Source of the DNA: Orientallactaga sibirica
Taxonomy: Eukaryota; Chordata; Mammalia; Rodentia; Dipodidae
Direction: 5' to 3'
Length of the DNA: 64,000 nucleotides
Assembly (NCBI GenBank): GCA_036365145.1
Contig: JAEOAD010000029.1
Coordinates: 22,987,001-23,051,000 of the forward strand
A program made the translations under genes and the position numbers. Under the pieces are notes generated by a model, which was not told the DNA's origin, ran no database searches, and saw nothing but the letters and a program-made list of their open reading frames with translations. Below are positions 11,520-21,275 of this stretch, piece after piece (within the stretch, counting starts at the first letter, position 1; each line of letters starts with the position of its first letter).

Positions 11520-12067
11520 ATTTGAATGAGGGAGTTAGTAGTGTGTTATCATAAGTTTATAAAAACTTTAAAGAAAATATATATTTCTACATATTCTTTA
11601 AGATAAAGATATTATTCTACAAGTGGAGGTAAGTGGCTGAAACTTTGCTGAAAAGGAAAAAAAAATACATGCCTTTATATAGGAATACTAATTCTCTGTG
11701 AGCTCCAGTTTGCATAGCTGTGAAGTACCTTCTATAAGATCAGGATTTGGTAACTCTCAAAGATGTTTTCCAGCTAATAATGCAGAACTTTTCATCAGAG
11801 CATGATTTTCCCCCTTACTTTACAAGTTAGATATTAAGTATTGTGTGGGATAATAGTGGCTCTTGAAGGTTTATTAACCACTAATACTTCTAAAATTCTG
11901 CTGCTCTGATGTCTCCATGGATCAAGTGACCAGCCTACAGCTTAGCATGTGGAATACTTACAGAACTAGCTACTCTTAGTTTTCTGACCTAAGGTCAAAC
12001 AGAAGAGTCTACACAGGAACTTTCTATTAAGTTGAATTCCTCTGATCCTACTGATGGGGGAATCTGA
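11520..12067. other. No feature recognised
   Basis: AT-rich, unassigned sequence between the Dip copy and the solo LTR. Confidence 0.45.
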
Positions 12068-12072
12068 GGTGC

Positions 12073-12460
12073 TGTGGTAGTTTGAATATATGTCCCCCAA
12101 TATATTCAGTGTTTTATTAGTTATAGTTTGTATCTGCAATCACCTTGCTAGAGGCAATGTCACTGGGGGCTGGTCTTAAGATGTTAATGGTGGTTTGAGA
12201 TTCCATTGTAAAGATATGCAAATGTGCCTAGCAGGAGTTCCTGAAGTGTGCTGTGTGACCTTTTGGCAGTAGTTTTGCTCTGTGTGCTGTGGTGGCTGGT
12301 TGGTTTCTCTCTCTCTCTCTTGCCTGTGGCGAGCAGGCCCCTTCTTCTGCCCTTATGGAACTTCCCCTGGATCTGTAAGCTTCAATAAATAATATCCCTT
12401 CCTCCATAACTGTGCCTGGTCTGGAAGTTCATCTCAGCGAACCTGAAGCTGTCTGCTACA
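12073..12460 (+). mobile_element. Solo MaLR-type LTR with 5-bp target duplication
   Basis: A 388-bp LTR from TGTGGTAGTTTGAATATATG to GTCTGCTACA, with a polyadenylation signal (CAATAAATAATA) about 80 bases before the 3' end. The 5 bases GGTGC at 12068-12072 and 12461-12465 are a perfect target duplication, which fits integrase-made ends and later loss of the interior. The same family occurs inverted at 45150-45509. Confidence 0.92.
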
Positions 12461-12650
12461 GGTGCCTTTATATCTTTGAGAGCAATGGATCTTTTCTTAC
12501 CTCTTTGGAAGGGAATAACTCAGAAGTCTGGGTGCCTCAAACTCATGGCCCCCACAAAATTTCCACTGAGTCAGTGGTCGTTGGGGTCTTATAGATTCAA
12601 CAAATAAAAGTAATACATCATAGAAGTTTAAGTTTAAAAAAAATTTTTTT

Positions 12651-12825
12651 AGGACTAGAGGGATGCCCTCCAAAGCCAAATAACCCAGGTTTGATTCTCC
12701 AGGACCCACTTAACTCAGATGCACGAGACGGCATATGCTTCTGGAGTTTGTTTGTAGTGGCTGAAGGCCCTGGCATGTCCATTCTCCCCATCTACCTCTC
12801 TTTCATAAATAAATAAAATGAACAA
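12651..12825 (+). repeat. Dip SINE, internally shortened head
   Basis: Starts AGGACTAGAGGGATGCCCTC and has lost most of the A-box side. The body (CCAGGTTTGATTCTCCAGGA ... GGCATATGCTTCTGGAGTTT) and an (AAAT)-type tail are intact. Confidence 0.85.
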
Positions 12826-12852
12826 ACAAAACTTTAAAAGTACTTTATTATA

Positions 12853-13050
12853 GGGCTGGAGAGATGGTTAAGGCATTTGCCTGCAAAGCCTCAGGACCCA
12901 GGTTTGATTCCCCAAGACCCACATAAGCCAGATGCACAAGGTGGTACATGTGTCTGGAGTTTTTGTTTGCAGTGTCTGGTGTCCCTGGCATGTCCATTTT
13001 CTCCCTCCCTCCCTCTCTTACTCTCTCTCTGTCTGTCTCAAAAAATATAT
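12853..13050 (+). repeat. Dip SINE
   Basis: GGGCTGGAGAGATGGTTAAG head, GGTTTGATTCCCC box, CTCCCTCCCTCCCTCTCTTA tract and an A-rich tail. ACTTTATTATA flanks both ends (about 12842 and 13080), a likely target duplication. Confidence 0.9.
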
Positions 13051-13226
13051 ATAAACTAGTAAAAAGAAAATAAAAATACTTTATTATATATCTTATAGAG
13101 ATAAAGCTTATAGAGCTTAATAGAAGAAAAGAAGACAGAAGTACTAGGAAGCAGGAGGGGGTTTCAAGAAATGAGAAAGCCCCTCCCTCCAAAACCAGAT
13201 ATGGGTCTTTTAAAAAAATATTTATT

Positions 13227-13379
13227 GGGCAGGAAAGATGGCTTAGCAGTTAAGGCATTTGCTTGCAAAGCCATAGGACCCTGGTTTAATTCCCCAGGAC
13301 CCATGTAAGCCAGATGCACAAGAGGGCACATGTATCTGGAGTTTGTTTGCAATGGCTGGAGGCCCTGACATGCCCATTT

Positions 13380-13425
<46 letters not shown>

Positions 13426-13441
13426 CTTTCTCTTTCTTTCA

Positions 13442-13480
<39 letters not shown>

Positions 13481-13482
13481 AT
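13227..13482 (+). repeat. Dip SINE with (TC)n and (AAAT)n tracts
   Basis: GGGCAGGAAAGATGGCTTAG head, a full body, an uninterrupted (TC)n tract near 13384-13421, then (AAAT)n at 13442-13482. It is followed 15 bases later by an inverted Dip copy. Confidence 0.92.
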
Positions 13483-13497
13483 GTTTTTAATATATTT

Positions 13498-13645
13498 CAT
13501 TTATTTATTTATTTAAGAGAGAGAGAGAGAATGGAGAGTCCAGGGCCTTTAGCTACTGCAAATGAACTCCAGCTGCATGTGCCACCATGGGCATCCTTCG
13601 GCTTCAGAGGCAAGCTCCTTAACTACCAAACTATCTCTTCAATAC
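13498..13645 (-). repeat. Dip SINE, inverted relative to its neighbour
   Basis: TTTATTTATTTATTTAAGAG, GA repeats, CAGGGCCTTTAGCTACTGCA and an eroded head ending CAAACTATCTCTTC. With the copy at 13227-13482 it makes a tail-to-tail inverted pair. Confidence 0.85.
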
Positions 13646-14618
13646 CAGATTGTGATCTTTGAACAGAGTTTACTGGATGGGAGGTGAGTTGGTCAGTCAA
13701 GCACAACTCCCCCCCCCCTTACATGTCCCTGCACAATGAGGTTCTCAGAAAATGGGAAAAAATTCACTTATATTCTTAGAAAATGGAATTATCCTTCTTG
13801 AAAAGGGATGATTATTTCTTCTAGGAAAAAAAAAAAGGACTCCTTTAGGGAAGAAGAGGTAAGAAAAGACCAGACCCTTCTGATATTTCTAGACTCTAGT
13901 AAAGTGGAGGCTGCAAGACTCAGGCAGAAAGAGGTAAGAAAGAACCAGTTTCTCCTCTAGACTCTCAAGGTCATTTCTCAGCTTTAGCAACTTTTAGTTT
14001 ACTTTGGGGGGACCTTATGCCACTAAATTACCTCACTATGGAGCACAATTTGTGTGTTTTTACTCAATCACACCTGAGAGAAAGTGTCAACAAGGGAGTT
14101 CTCTTTCATCAGATGCCTTCACTTCCTCTAATATCAGAGATGCTTAGAATTGGCTTTTGTTTATGAATAACATTTTTAAATGAGGCATTTGTCAAGATAT
14201 TATATGTTAAATCAATATACCCTTGTCTTTTCACTAACCCTTAACTTTGTCTCAACACTTCACTTTAGGCTCATACTCTTTTCTTTACCTCCCTCTTGAT
14301 TTGAAGTTTCTGGCTTTCTCTGCCTTCTGCTATTCCTTCCCATTTTATTTATTTCTTACAACAGAAAGTCAATAGTTGGTAAGAGATCAAACTCTAAATT
14401 AGGACATTTTGACATTATTTTAATTCAAAGCTTAATAAATAAGATGTATTATAAACTTTTTTACAGGACTCTAACAAAAGTATGTGTGGGTAGAAGAGGA
14501 ATTGCTTATTGGAACTCTTGGAAGAATCTCGTACTGGTACTATTTTTGCTTCCAGTGGTAATCAAGGATATCAGGATATCAAGGTAAAACAGCCCTTTAG
14601 GTTGAATACATTTAAAAC
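13646..14618. other. No feature recognised
   Basis: Includes short C and A homopolymers (near 13710 and 13825) but no repeat family or coding frame that I can support. Confidence 0.45.
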
Positions 14619-14820
14619 ATATATATATATATATATATATGAATTTATTTGAGAGAGAGAAAGAGTGAGTAGTCATGCCAGGACCTCTAGCTACTGCAAA
14701 TGAGCTCCAGATTCATGTATTACCTTGTGTGTTTGGCTTACGTGGGTACTGGACAATCGAACCTAGTTCCATGGGCTTCACAGGCAAGTGCCTTAACCAC
14801 TATACCATCTATCCAGTCCT
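14619..14820 (-). repeat. Dip SINE with (AT)n at its tail
   Basis: An (AT)n run at about 14619-14640 precedes the reversed Dip body (GAGAGAGAAAGAGTGAGTAG, GACCTCTAGCTACTGCAAAT). The head at the right reads CCTTAACCACTATACCATCT. Confidence 0.85.
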
Positions 14821-15286
14821 TCACATTACATTTTAAACTGAGATGAATTAATACTTCTAATACTTCTTGCTTTTGTGGATACAAGGCTTTTATCAATGCT
14901 TAGTTCCCAGACTTTAATTCATTTTTATAATCTTATTTTTCTCTAAAAGTGTAAGTGGGGGAATATTTTTCAAAGTTCATTTCTAATTTAGGTTTCAGAG
15001 CAGTATTGTGTGGTATACTTATTTTTCATCACATGAGAAATTATTGGCAAAACAATTGTTCCTCAAGGAGGATTTGCTAGCCTTAAACCCAAAATCATTC
15101 CACCAGAATGCATAACATATTGGCTGATCCTCATCTCTTGTGTGTGTTTGTATAATTGGTTGCCATATAACTTCTGTAATGGAGATTTCTTTTTCTAGTG
15201 AAATATTACAGATAATAGCAACATATAGCTAAATAAATTTGAGGTAAGGCAACATTTGAATTAATTAAAGCTGAAATCACAAAGCA
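14821..15286. other. No feature recognised
   Basis: Unassigned AT-rich sequence. Confidence 0.4.
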
Positions 15287-15326
15287 GGGGCTGGAGATAT
15301 GGCTTAGCAGTTAAGGTACTTGCCTG
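15287..15326 (+). repeat. Dip SINE head only
   Basis: Forty bases (GGGGCTGGAGATATGGCTTA ... ACTTGCCTG) match the tRNA-like head and then stop abruptly. This is either a 3'-deleted copy or a prematurely ended one. Confidence 0.7.
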
Positions 15327-15489
15327 AAAACACAGAGAGCTTTTGAAAGAAAATGTTTTATTGAATAGACTTTAGTCGTGACTTGAAATTAGGCTAATAA
15401 TATATTTACTACATAGGATAAAATTAATACATTTTTCTTAAAACATGTCAGGTTCATAACTGGGACTCTAATTAAAAAAGACATCTTCA

Positions 15490-15722
15490 GGGCTGGAGAG
15501 ATGGCTTAGTAGTTAAGGCGTTCGCCTGCAAAGCCAAAAGATCCTGGTTCAATTCTCCAGGACCAACATAAGGCAGATGCCCAAGGGGCACATGTACCTG
15601 GAGTTCATTCACAGTGGCTGGAGGCCTTGGTGCACCCATTCTCTCTCTCTGTCTCTCTCTCTCTCTCTCTCTCACTCTGTCTCTCTCTCTGCCTCTTTAT
15701 CTCTCTCAAATAAATAAAAAAA
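15490..15722 (+). repeat. Dip SINE
   Basis: Complete copy: GGGCTGGAGAGATGGCTTAG, GGTTCAATTCTCC, a long TCTC tract with CACTCTG interruptions, and a CAAATAAATAAAAAAAT tail. Confidence 0.92.
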
Positions 15723-15799
15723 TATTTTTAAAAGGCATTTTGAGACTGTAAAGCTATGTAAGTTTATTTAGCATAAGTTTTACAAAATACATAAGCTTT

Positions 15800-16194
15800 T
15801 TTGTTTTGCATGTGCGTGTATGTGTGTGTAATGTGTGCTATGTGTATGTGCCCATGCAGCATTCCATGCATTCACCTGCAGTAGGGTGCAATCACCTCTG
15901 GTGACCAGTTGGGAACAGTGACTATTCCCTTCCATTGTTCTTCCCCTCATTCTTGCTTGAGCCACAGTTTCTTCCTGATCCAGGGACTTGCCTTTTTTTT
16001 TTTTTTTTTTTTTTCTCCACAAGCCCTGACAATTCCTGGTCTCTGCTACTGACAGAACTGGGGTTATGGACATATGTGGCCATGCCCAGCTCCTTATGTG
16101 GCTCATGGGTATTGAGCTGGAGCAGTCTCTGAGGCCTCTTCAGGTCTCAGACTTACACAGGAAGTACTCTTAACTGCTGAGCAATTCCCAGCCC
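15800..16194 (-). repeat. B2-superfamily SINE, old, with T-run interruption
   Basis: The right end (CTCTTAACTGCTGAGCAATT, CCCAGCCC) is a reversed B2-type tRNA head and the left end is a TGTGTG/CATGTG-rich tail, an order known from old rodent B2/RSINE-type repeats. A T run of about 21 at 15992-16013 breaks the body and may mark another insertion. Subfamily not assigned. Confidence 0.5.
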
Positions 16195-17556
16195 AATAAC
16201 CAACATTTATAAGGCAATGAAGACCTAAAGTGACAAGATTTGTGACTTTAATTCTTGACTTGATGAAGAAATAGAAATAGGAAGTGTATGCATGGATGAA
16301 GGCTGATCTAATGACTGTCATCTCTGTCTTTTCTTCCTGTGTCTTTAGATCTAAGGCTGTTTCTCCAATTATAGGGATATGATAGTTGGACCATGCCTCA
16401 TTCTTCTGATGCTCTCCAATATGATAGTACTATAAGGTAAGGTGACTTGTAGGAGATGGGGAGTATTTGAGCCATGGGAATACCAACCTTAGAGATGATT
16501 CATGTATATTTAAAAAGAATGGATTCACTTGTGGAAATGGGTTCATTATCATGTGTTGTGGGAAACATTTTTCTGAAAGAGATATGAACACACATCTATT
16601 CACTCTAGCTAGGGCTCAGATGATAGACCAAAGTATGATCATGAACCAGAGTTTAGTATAATTACTTACAGAGCAGACTGAAGTGTTGCTTGCAAGAGCA
16701 TTGGGTGACTCAAATGCAGCTGCATCACCAAAAAGCCCACCCCAGCATAAATGTTGACACATATCTTAAGCACACTGCCTAACCTGCAAGCACCTGGGCT
16801 GGTTGGAGAATCTTGAACAAACTACCTGACATGTAAGCAGATGGGCTCTTCAGAAAGTCTCTTCTCCGAGCAGTTTTTTTGTTTGTTTTTTTTTCCCATA
16901 TACAACTTTGAGGAGGAGTCTGACAAACTTTTTTTACTCCTGAGAGGAAAAGACTAGTTAACATCCTGAGTTTCCTGAGCTTTCCTCTTAGGAGGGAATG
17001 TTTCAATTGCAGTACAACACTGGTCAGTCTGCTCGTCAGCAGTGGCTTGCCACTCATAACCCTGCGGATTGGTCATGTGACCTTTTAAATTTCAAGTTTC
17101 CCAGATTTGATCTCCTGATTTTCCTGAGCCTTCTTCCTCCCTTTAGGAAGGAGTAGTTCAATTTGGAGGGATTTGCTATGCAACACCATCATACCTGGTT
17201 GAAATGAAGTGGCATCCTGCCTTGCTGGTTCTCTCTGGCACCATGTGAAAATCTCGTCTTTGCACTCAATGGCTTCCAGTTCAGGTTTCCTGCATGGTTT
17301 GTTATAATGCAAATCTCAAGGCCCTTACCATATTCTGGTAAGATGTAAATGCCATATTTTTGAATTTCACTTTCTTCAGAAGTGTGATGTAATTTCTTCA
17401 TAATATACTCAACTTCGGAAGATTAGTTACACCCGCAACAAATGACCAAGTTAAGTTCAAGTGGTGAGTGGCCTATTTCCGCAAGGAAAATTTGAATGTG
17501 ATTTTGGACTTCTTGTGGGCAGAGTTTGCAACAGTTTCATTAAAAAAGCTAGAAAA
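16195..17556. other. Unassigned stretch with weak internal duplication
   Basis: No named repeat. Two blocks, near 16965-17035 and 17112-17190, share the order TTTCCTGAG-C(C)TT, CCTC.TTAGGA, a TTCAATT-like element and CAACAC, suggesting an old tandem duplication. Minus-strand frames of 70-92 codons overlap here but resemble no protein I know. Confidence 0.35.
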
Positions 17557-17557
17557 A

Positions 17558-17731
17558 GGGCTGAAGAGATGGATCAGTGGTTAAGAAACTTGGCTGCAAA
17601 GCCCAAGGACCCAGGTTCTATTCTCCAGTACCCACATAAAGCCAGGTGCACAAAGTGGCATATGTGTCTGGAGTTTGTGGCAACTGAAGGCCCTGGTACA
17701 CCCATTCTCTCTTTCTCTGTCTGTCTTCTCT

Positions 17732-17807
<76 letters not shown>

Positions 17808-17837
17808 TTGCACATAACTAAAAATTAAAAAAAAAAA
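17558..17837 (+). repeat. Dip SINE with (TC)n(TG)n
   Basis: GGGCTGAAGAGATGGATCAG head, full body, then (TC)n at about 17735-17767, (TG)n at 17768-17803 and an A-rich tail. CTAGAAAAA at 17549-17557 and 17839-17847 is the target duplication. Confidence 0.92.
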
Positions 17838-17847
17838 CCTAGAAAAA

Positions 17848-18496
17848 AATTTATACTAACCTAAATAAAGTTTTAAGCATGGATAGGGGTGGGTAAAGGC
17901 TTAGAAAACCAGCAATAAAACAGCTAGGCATAGTCTGGAACTTCTTGGAGACTGGCTATATGGTTATCACCATAGAACTGATAAGCATTTGGATCATAAG
18001 ACTATTGAGATTTCAGATGGACTAAGCCAAGAGGACATTCATATTTCAGGATCTTCTAACACATCAGGGAAGAAGGGCACAGGCAGATCAAAAAAAATGT
18101 TATAACCTCATACAGGGGAAAAAGAAAGGTGATCGTGCCTTCCTTTTTCTGCTATTTTACAAATGTCAAGGTACCATATTTTGAGGTTGTATATTCCTAA
18201 AACCTCCTAGATCCTGAAGACTATATATTATAAAAATGTTATCTAATCAGTGAGGTATTATCAAGGAAACACATGTTTAAAAGAGTCTACTCTCATAAGA
18301 AAGGTCAATATTTCCTTTGAAAAGGTTTCAGCTTTGCAAATTGAGTGAGTCTGCTCCCTCCATCCTGTTGCATGTCTCTTTCAAGTATTTGATTATTGAT
18401 AATTTAACCATGCCAATAAAATAACAGAAACTACATTCACTAATAGATTTATGGCAGGCATGTTTGTATAGTTTTTAGCTGTACAAAGTAATTGTT
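17848..18496. other. No feature recognised
   Basis: AT-rich and unassigned. Confidence 0.4.
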
Positions 18497-18900
18497 TGTT
18501 GCAGTCAGCTCTATGATGCTGGAACAAACACACCACCAGGCATAGTTTATGGCAAGAAAGACATTTATTTCAGGATTACAAAATCCAGGGAAACACCATC
18601 AATGGCTAAAGAACCTGGCTCCCTTTCATAGATCCAAGTAGAGAGACACCCCTGACAGCCAGAACCACCAAACAGTAGCAAGCACATATCTCCACAGCTC
18701 AAACTGTTCTCCACACACCTTAGAGATGAACTTCAGATCTACCCCAAACATATCTTAGGTCTGGACTCCACAATCCACCCCCTCACCAGAGACACACCCC
18801 CTCTAGCAGGGATCTGCCTGCTAGGGGCTGATGTTGCATGCACAATTAAAAAAAAAAAAAAACACCTCTGACTATAGGATCAAATGTTTGAACTATAACA
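18497..18900 (-). mobile_element. Solo MaLR-type LTR
   Basis: On the minus strand it begins TGTTATAGTTCAAACATTTG and ends AGAGCTGACTGCAACA. A polyadenylation signal (GAAATAAATGTC) lies upstream of the 3' end. The ACTGCAACA terminus is shared with the MaLR LTRs at 7.5 and 53-56 kb. An A/T homopolymer (plus-strand A run near 18847) sits inside it. No clear target duplication was found. Confidence 0.75.
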
Positions 18901-19037
18901 GTTAAACTAAGACATTGTCCTAACAAATATATAAAGCAGACTTTTTTTATTATCCATACTTTAAAGATAAAAAAATCCAGAGGAAAAGTTAAATATTTTG
19001 CAAGCTCTCATAGTACACAAATAATTGATCCACTTTT

Positions 19038-19086
19038 TAAAAATAGTATTTTTATTTTTTATTTATTTATTTTTGGAGAGAGACAC

Positions 19087-19122
<36 letters not shown>

Positions 19123-19323
19123 GAAGACAGATAGAGATGGGCATGCAGCAGCCTCTCAGCTGCTGTGAACAAAATCCAGATGTGTGTGCCCCCTTGTGGT
19201 CAAGTGTGGCATTGTGCCCTTGCGTCACTTTGCATCTGGCTAAACATGGGACCTGGAGATTGGAACTTGTGTTCTTAGGCTTAGGAGGCAGGCACCTTAA
19301 CCGCTAAGCCATCTTTCCAGCCC
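19038..19323 (-). repeat. Dip-related long SINE subfamily
   Basis: Minus strand. TTTATTTATTTTTGGAGAGA, a GA tract and AGATGGGCATGCAGCAGCCT are followed by a middle module not present in short Dip copies (GTGTGCCCCCTTGTGGTCAA; TTGCGTCACTTTGCATCTGG). The head is CCTTAACCGCTAAGCCATCT. This longer form recurs at 31.3, 40.5 and 44.2 kb. Confidence 0.85.
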
Positions 19324-19802
19324 ATTAATCCACTTTTGAGCCCAGGAAAACTGGCCTTAGTTCTTGTACTGTGAGGATTATGCCACTCTGCTTTTGATTA
19401 ATAGTTTTGTATATTTAATACTGTGCAGCTTTATTAAAACTTAACAAAAATGGATTTGGTATATGTCTACCGTATTCATTGAACCCTACAAGAAGATGAA
19501 AGTGAATCATCATTTTGTCCCCACCACTTTCAAGACAGATATTATTATTCTCCTCATTTTTTCAGATAAACAGAAGGACTATGATACAGTTTCACTAATA
19601 CCCCAGATGCTTATGTTGGGAAGGTGGTAGGTCAGTGTTCACTACAGGTGTATGTATTGGAATACACTTATTCCAGTTATTATATTCAACTTATTTCTAT
19701 AGTTGTTTTATGACATTTGTGTGTGTGACCACAGGTCAAAGAAAGGAGCAATTAACTTTCTTTTTCTTGAATCTAAGATAGGGAAGGTATTTAAAAGAAT
19801 AT
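19324..19802. other. No feature recognised
   Basis: Unassigned sequence between two SINEs. Confidence 0.4.
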
Positions 19803-19961
19803 ATACTTTTTATTTTTATTTTTAGAGGTAGGGTCTCACTCCAGCCCAGACTGACCTAGAATTAACTATATAGTCTCAGGGTGGCCTCAAACTCTTGTCA
19901 ATCCTCCTACCTCTGCCTCCTGAGTGCTGGGATTAAAGGCATGTACCACCACACCCAGCCA
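19803..19961 (-). repeat. B1 SINE
   Basis: Typical reversed B1: AGGTAGGGTCTCACTCCAGC, CCTCCTACCTCTGCCTCCTG and GGCATGTACCACCACACCCA. A TSD-like AAAAGAATAT occurs before (about 19792) and AAAAGAAGAATAT after it. Confidence 0.9.
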
Positions 19962-20225
19962 AAAGAAGAATATTTAAAAAGGGCTATAGTTAGCTGGATT
20001 TTGAGAAAGCCACGGTAGATAAAAGAGAAAGAAATGCCAACAAAGAATGGAAAATGAGTTTTCTGTCACTGAATTGCATTTATTTTTGGATAAAGTAATA
20101 TTAAAAGCAGTTTTGGAAAAGAATATTCTTAAGTCCCAATTACAAATTACTCTGTTTCAAGAAACCTTTATTGACTTTATATCTTTTCCCCCCATTTAAT
20201 AAAATGAAAGGCTTGAAGCCTTAAA

Positions 20226-20376
20226 GACTTTTTGCTTTCAACATAGCATCTTACTCTAGCCCAGACTGACCTGGAATTCACTCTGGAGTCTCAGGCTGGG
20301 CTCAAACTCACAACAATCCTCCTTCCTCTCCCTCCCCAGTGCTAGGATTAAAGGCGTGCACCATAATACCTGGCCC
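20226..20376 (-). repeat. B1 SINE
   Basis: Reversed B1: CTAGCCCAGACTGACCTGGA, CTCTGGAGTCTCAGGCTGGG and AGTGCTAGGATTAAAGGCGT. Confidence 0.9.
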
Positions 20377-20472
20377 CCTTAGAGTTTTTCATAATTACTT
20401 TTTATTTATTTATTTGTCCAAAAATGTAGACTCTTGTGCTCAAATTAAATTTAATGGAGATTTTTTTTTTTT

Positions 20473-21110
20473 TTGGTTTATGGAGATTTTATTGGGAGTC
20501 TTGGGGTTCTTTGTCAATACACCCAGTTTATGCCAACATTCCATAGATCCATCCTTGTGTTATGAATATAAATAATTAAAATTCATAGGCCAGAGGGTAA
20601 GACATAGTGAGACTTTACTAATTTAAGACAAGGAAGGAGAAGAAAGATCAGAGTGCTCCTGCCATGTGGAGGGCGGGAGGGGATAGTAAGCCCATGTGGG
20701 AGTAGGAGCCCCTCTCCCCAGGCTTGGAAGGTTGAGGGTTTTACCAGTACAGGGACCTGGAGCTTCTTGTCTCAAGAGAGGAACAGTCAAAAAAGAGGCC
20801 AAGCCCAACTGGTAAACAAACATCTATGTATAATTTTATTATGGTAGGCTTTACCCTCAGGCACAGATGAGTCTGAGAGAGAGCTGATTGCTGTGGGCTC
20901 ATGAGGCTGGGTCAGGAAGAGAAGAGGTTAGCACACCCAAATAGGGCGTGAGAGAGAGTTGATTGGATTTGCTGGATTAGATGATGAACTCTGATTCTGC
21001 TGAAGCAGACAGGTGGTGTAACATCTCTTAGCTTCCCTCTTTGGACCCTCTTCTGACTTAAAGCTACCTACTTCCCCATGTGGGTACAAAGAAAAACAGA
21101 AATGTCTGTG
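20473..21110 (-). mobile_element. Possible retroposed transcript or LTR-like block, minus strand
   Basis: On the minus strand the block ends with a polyadenylation signal (CCCAATAAAATCTCC), about ten further bases, and then 14 A. That is the expected 3' end of a retroposed RNA. The body is richer in GC than its surroundings and resembles no protein that I recognise. A second AATAAA lies inside it, near 20840. It may be an ERV LTR or a processed non-coding transcript; the 5' boundary is a guess. Confidence 0.35.
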
Positions 21111-21184
21111 TGAAGTAGATAGGGTCCAATGGTAATTTTAATTTTGCCTTCTTGATTGCGTTAAATTGATCACTTATATGTAGT

Positions 21185-21275
21185 TGAAGTCCATACTTGG
21201 TGGTACACACCTCTAATCTCAGCATTGCAGGGCTCAGGTATGAGGGTCATGAGTTCAAGATCCTCTGGAAAACAA
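21185..21275 (+). repeat. Old B1-like fragment, plus strand
   Basis: ACTTGGTGGTACACACCTCT, AATCTCAGCATTGCAGGGCT and CATGAGTTCAAGATCCTCTG follow B1/B4 order with heavy divergence. Confidence 0.55.

Noticed and set aside
17735..17803. Regularly spaced repeats as a CRISPR-like array
   Set aside because: They are TC and TG dinucleotide runs in a SINE tail, and the DNA is clearly mammalian.
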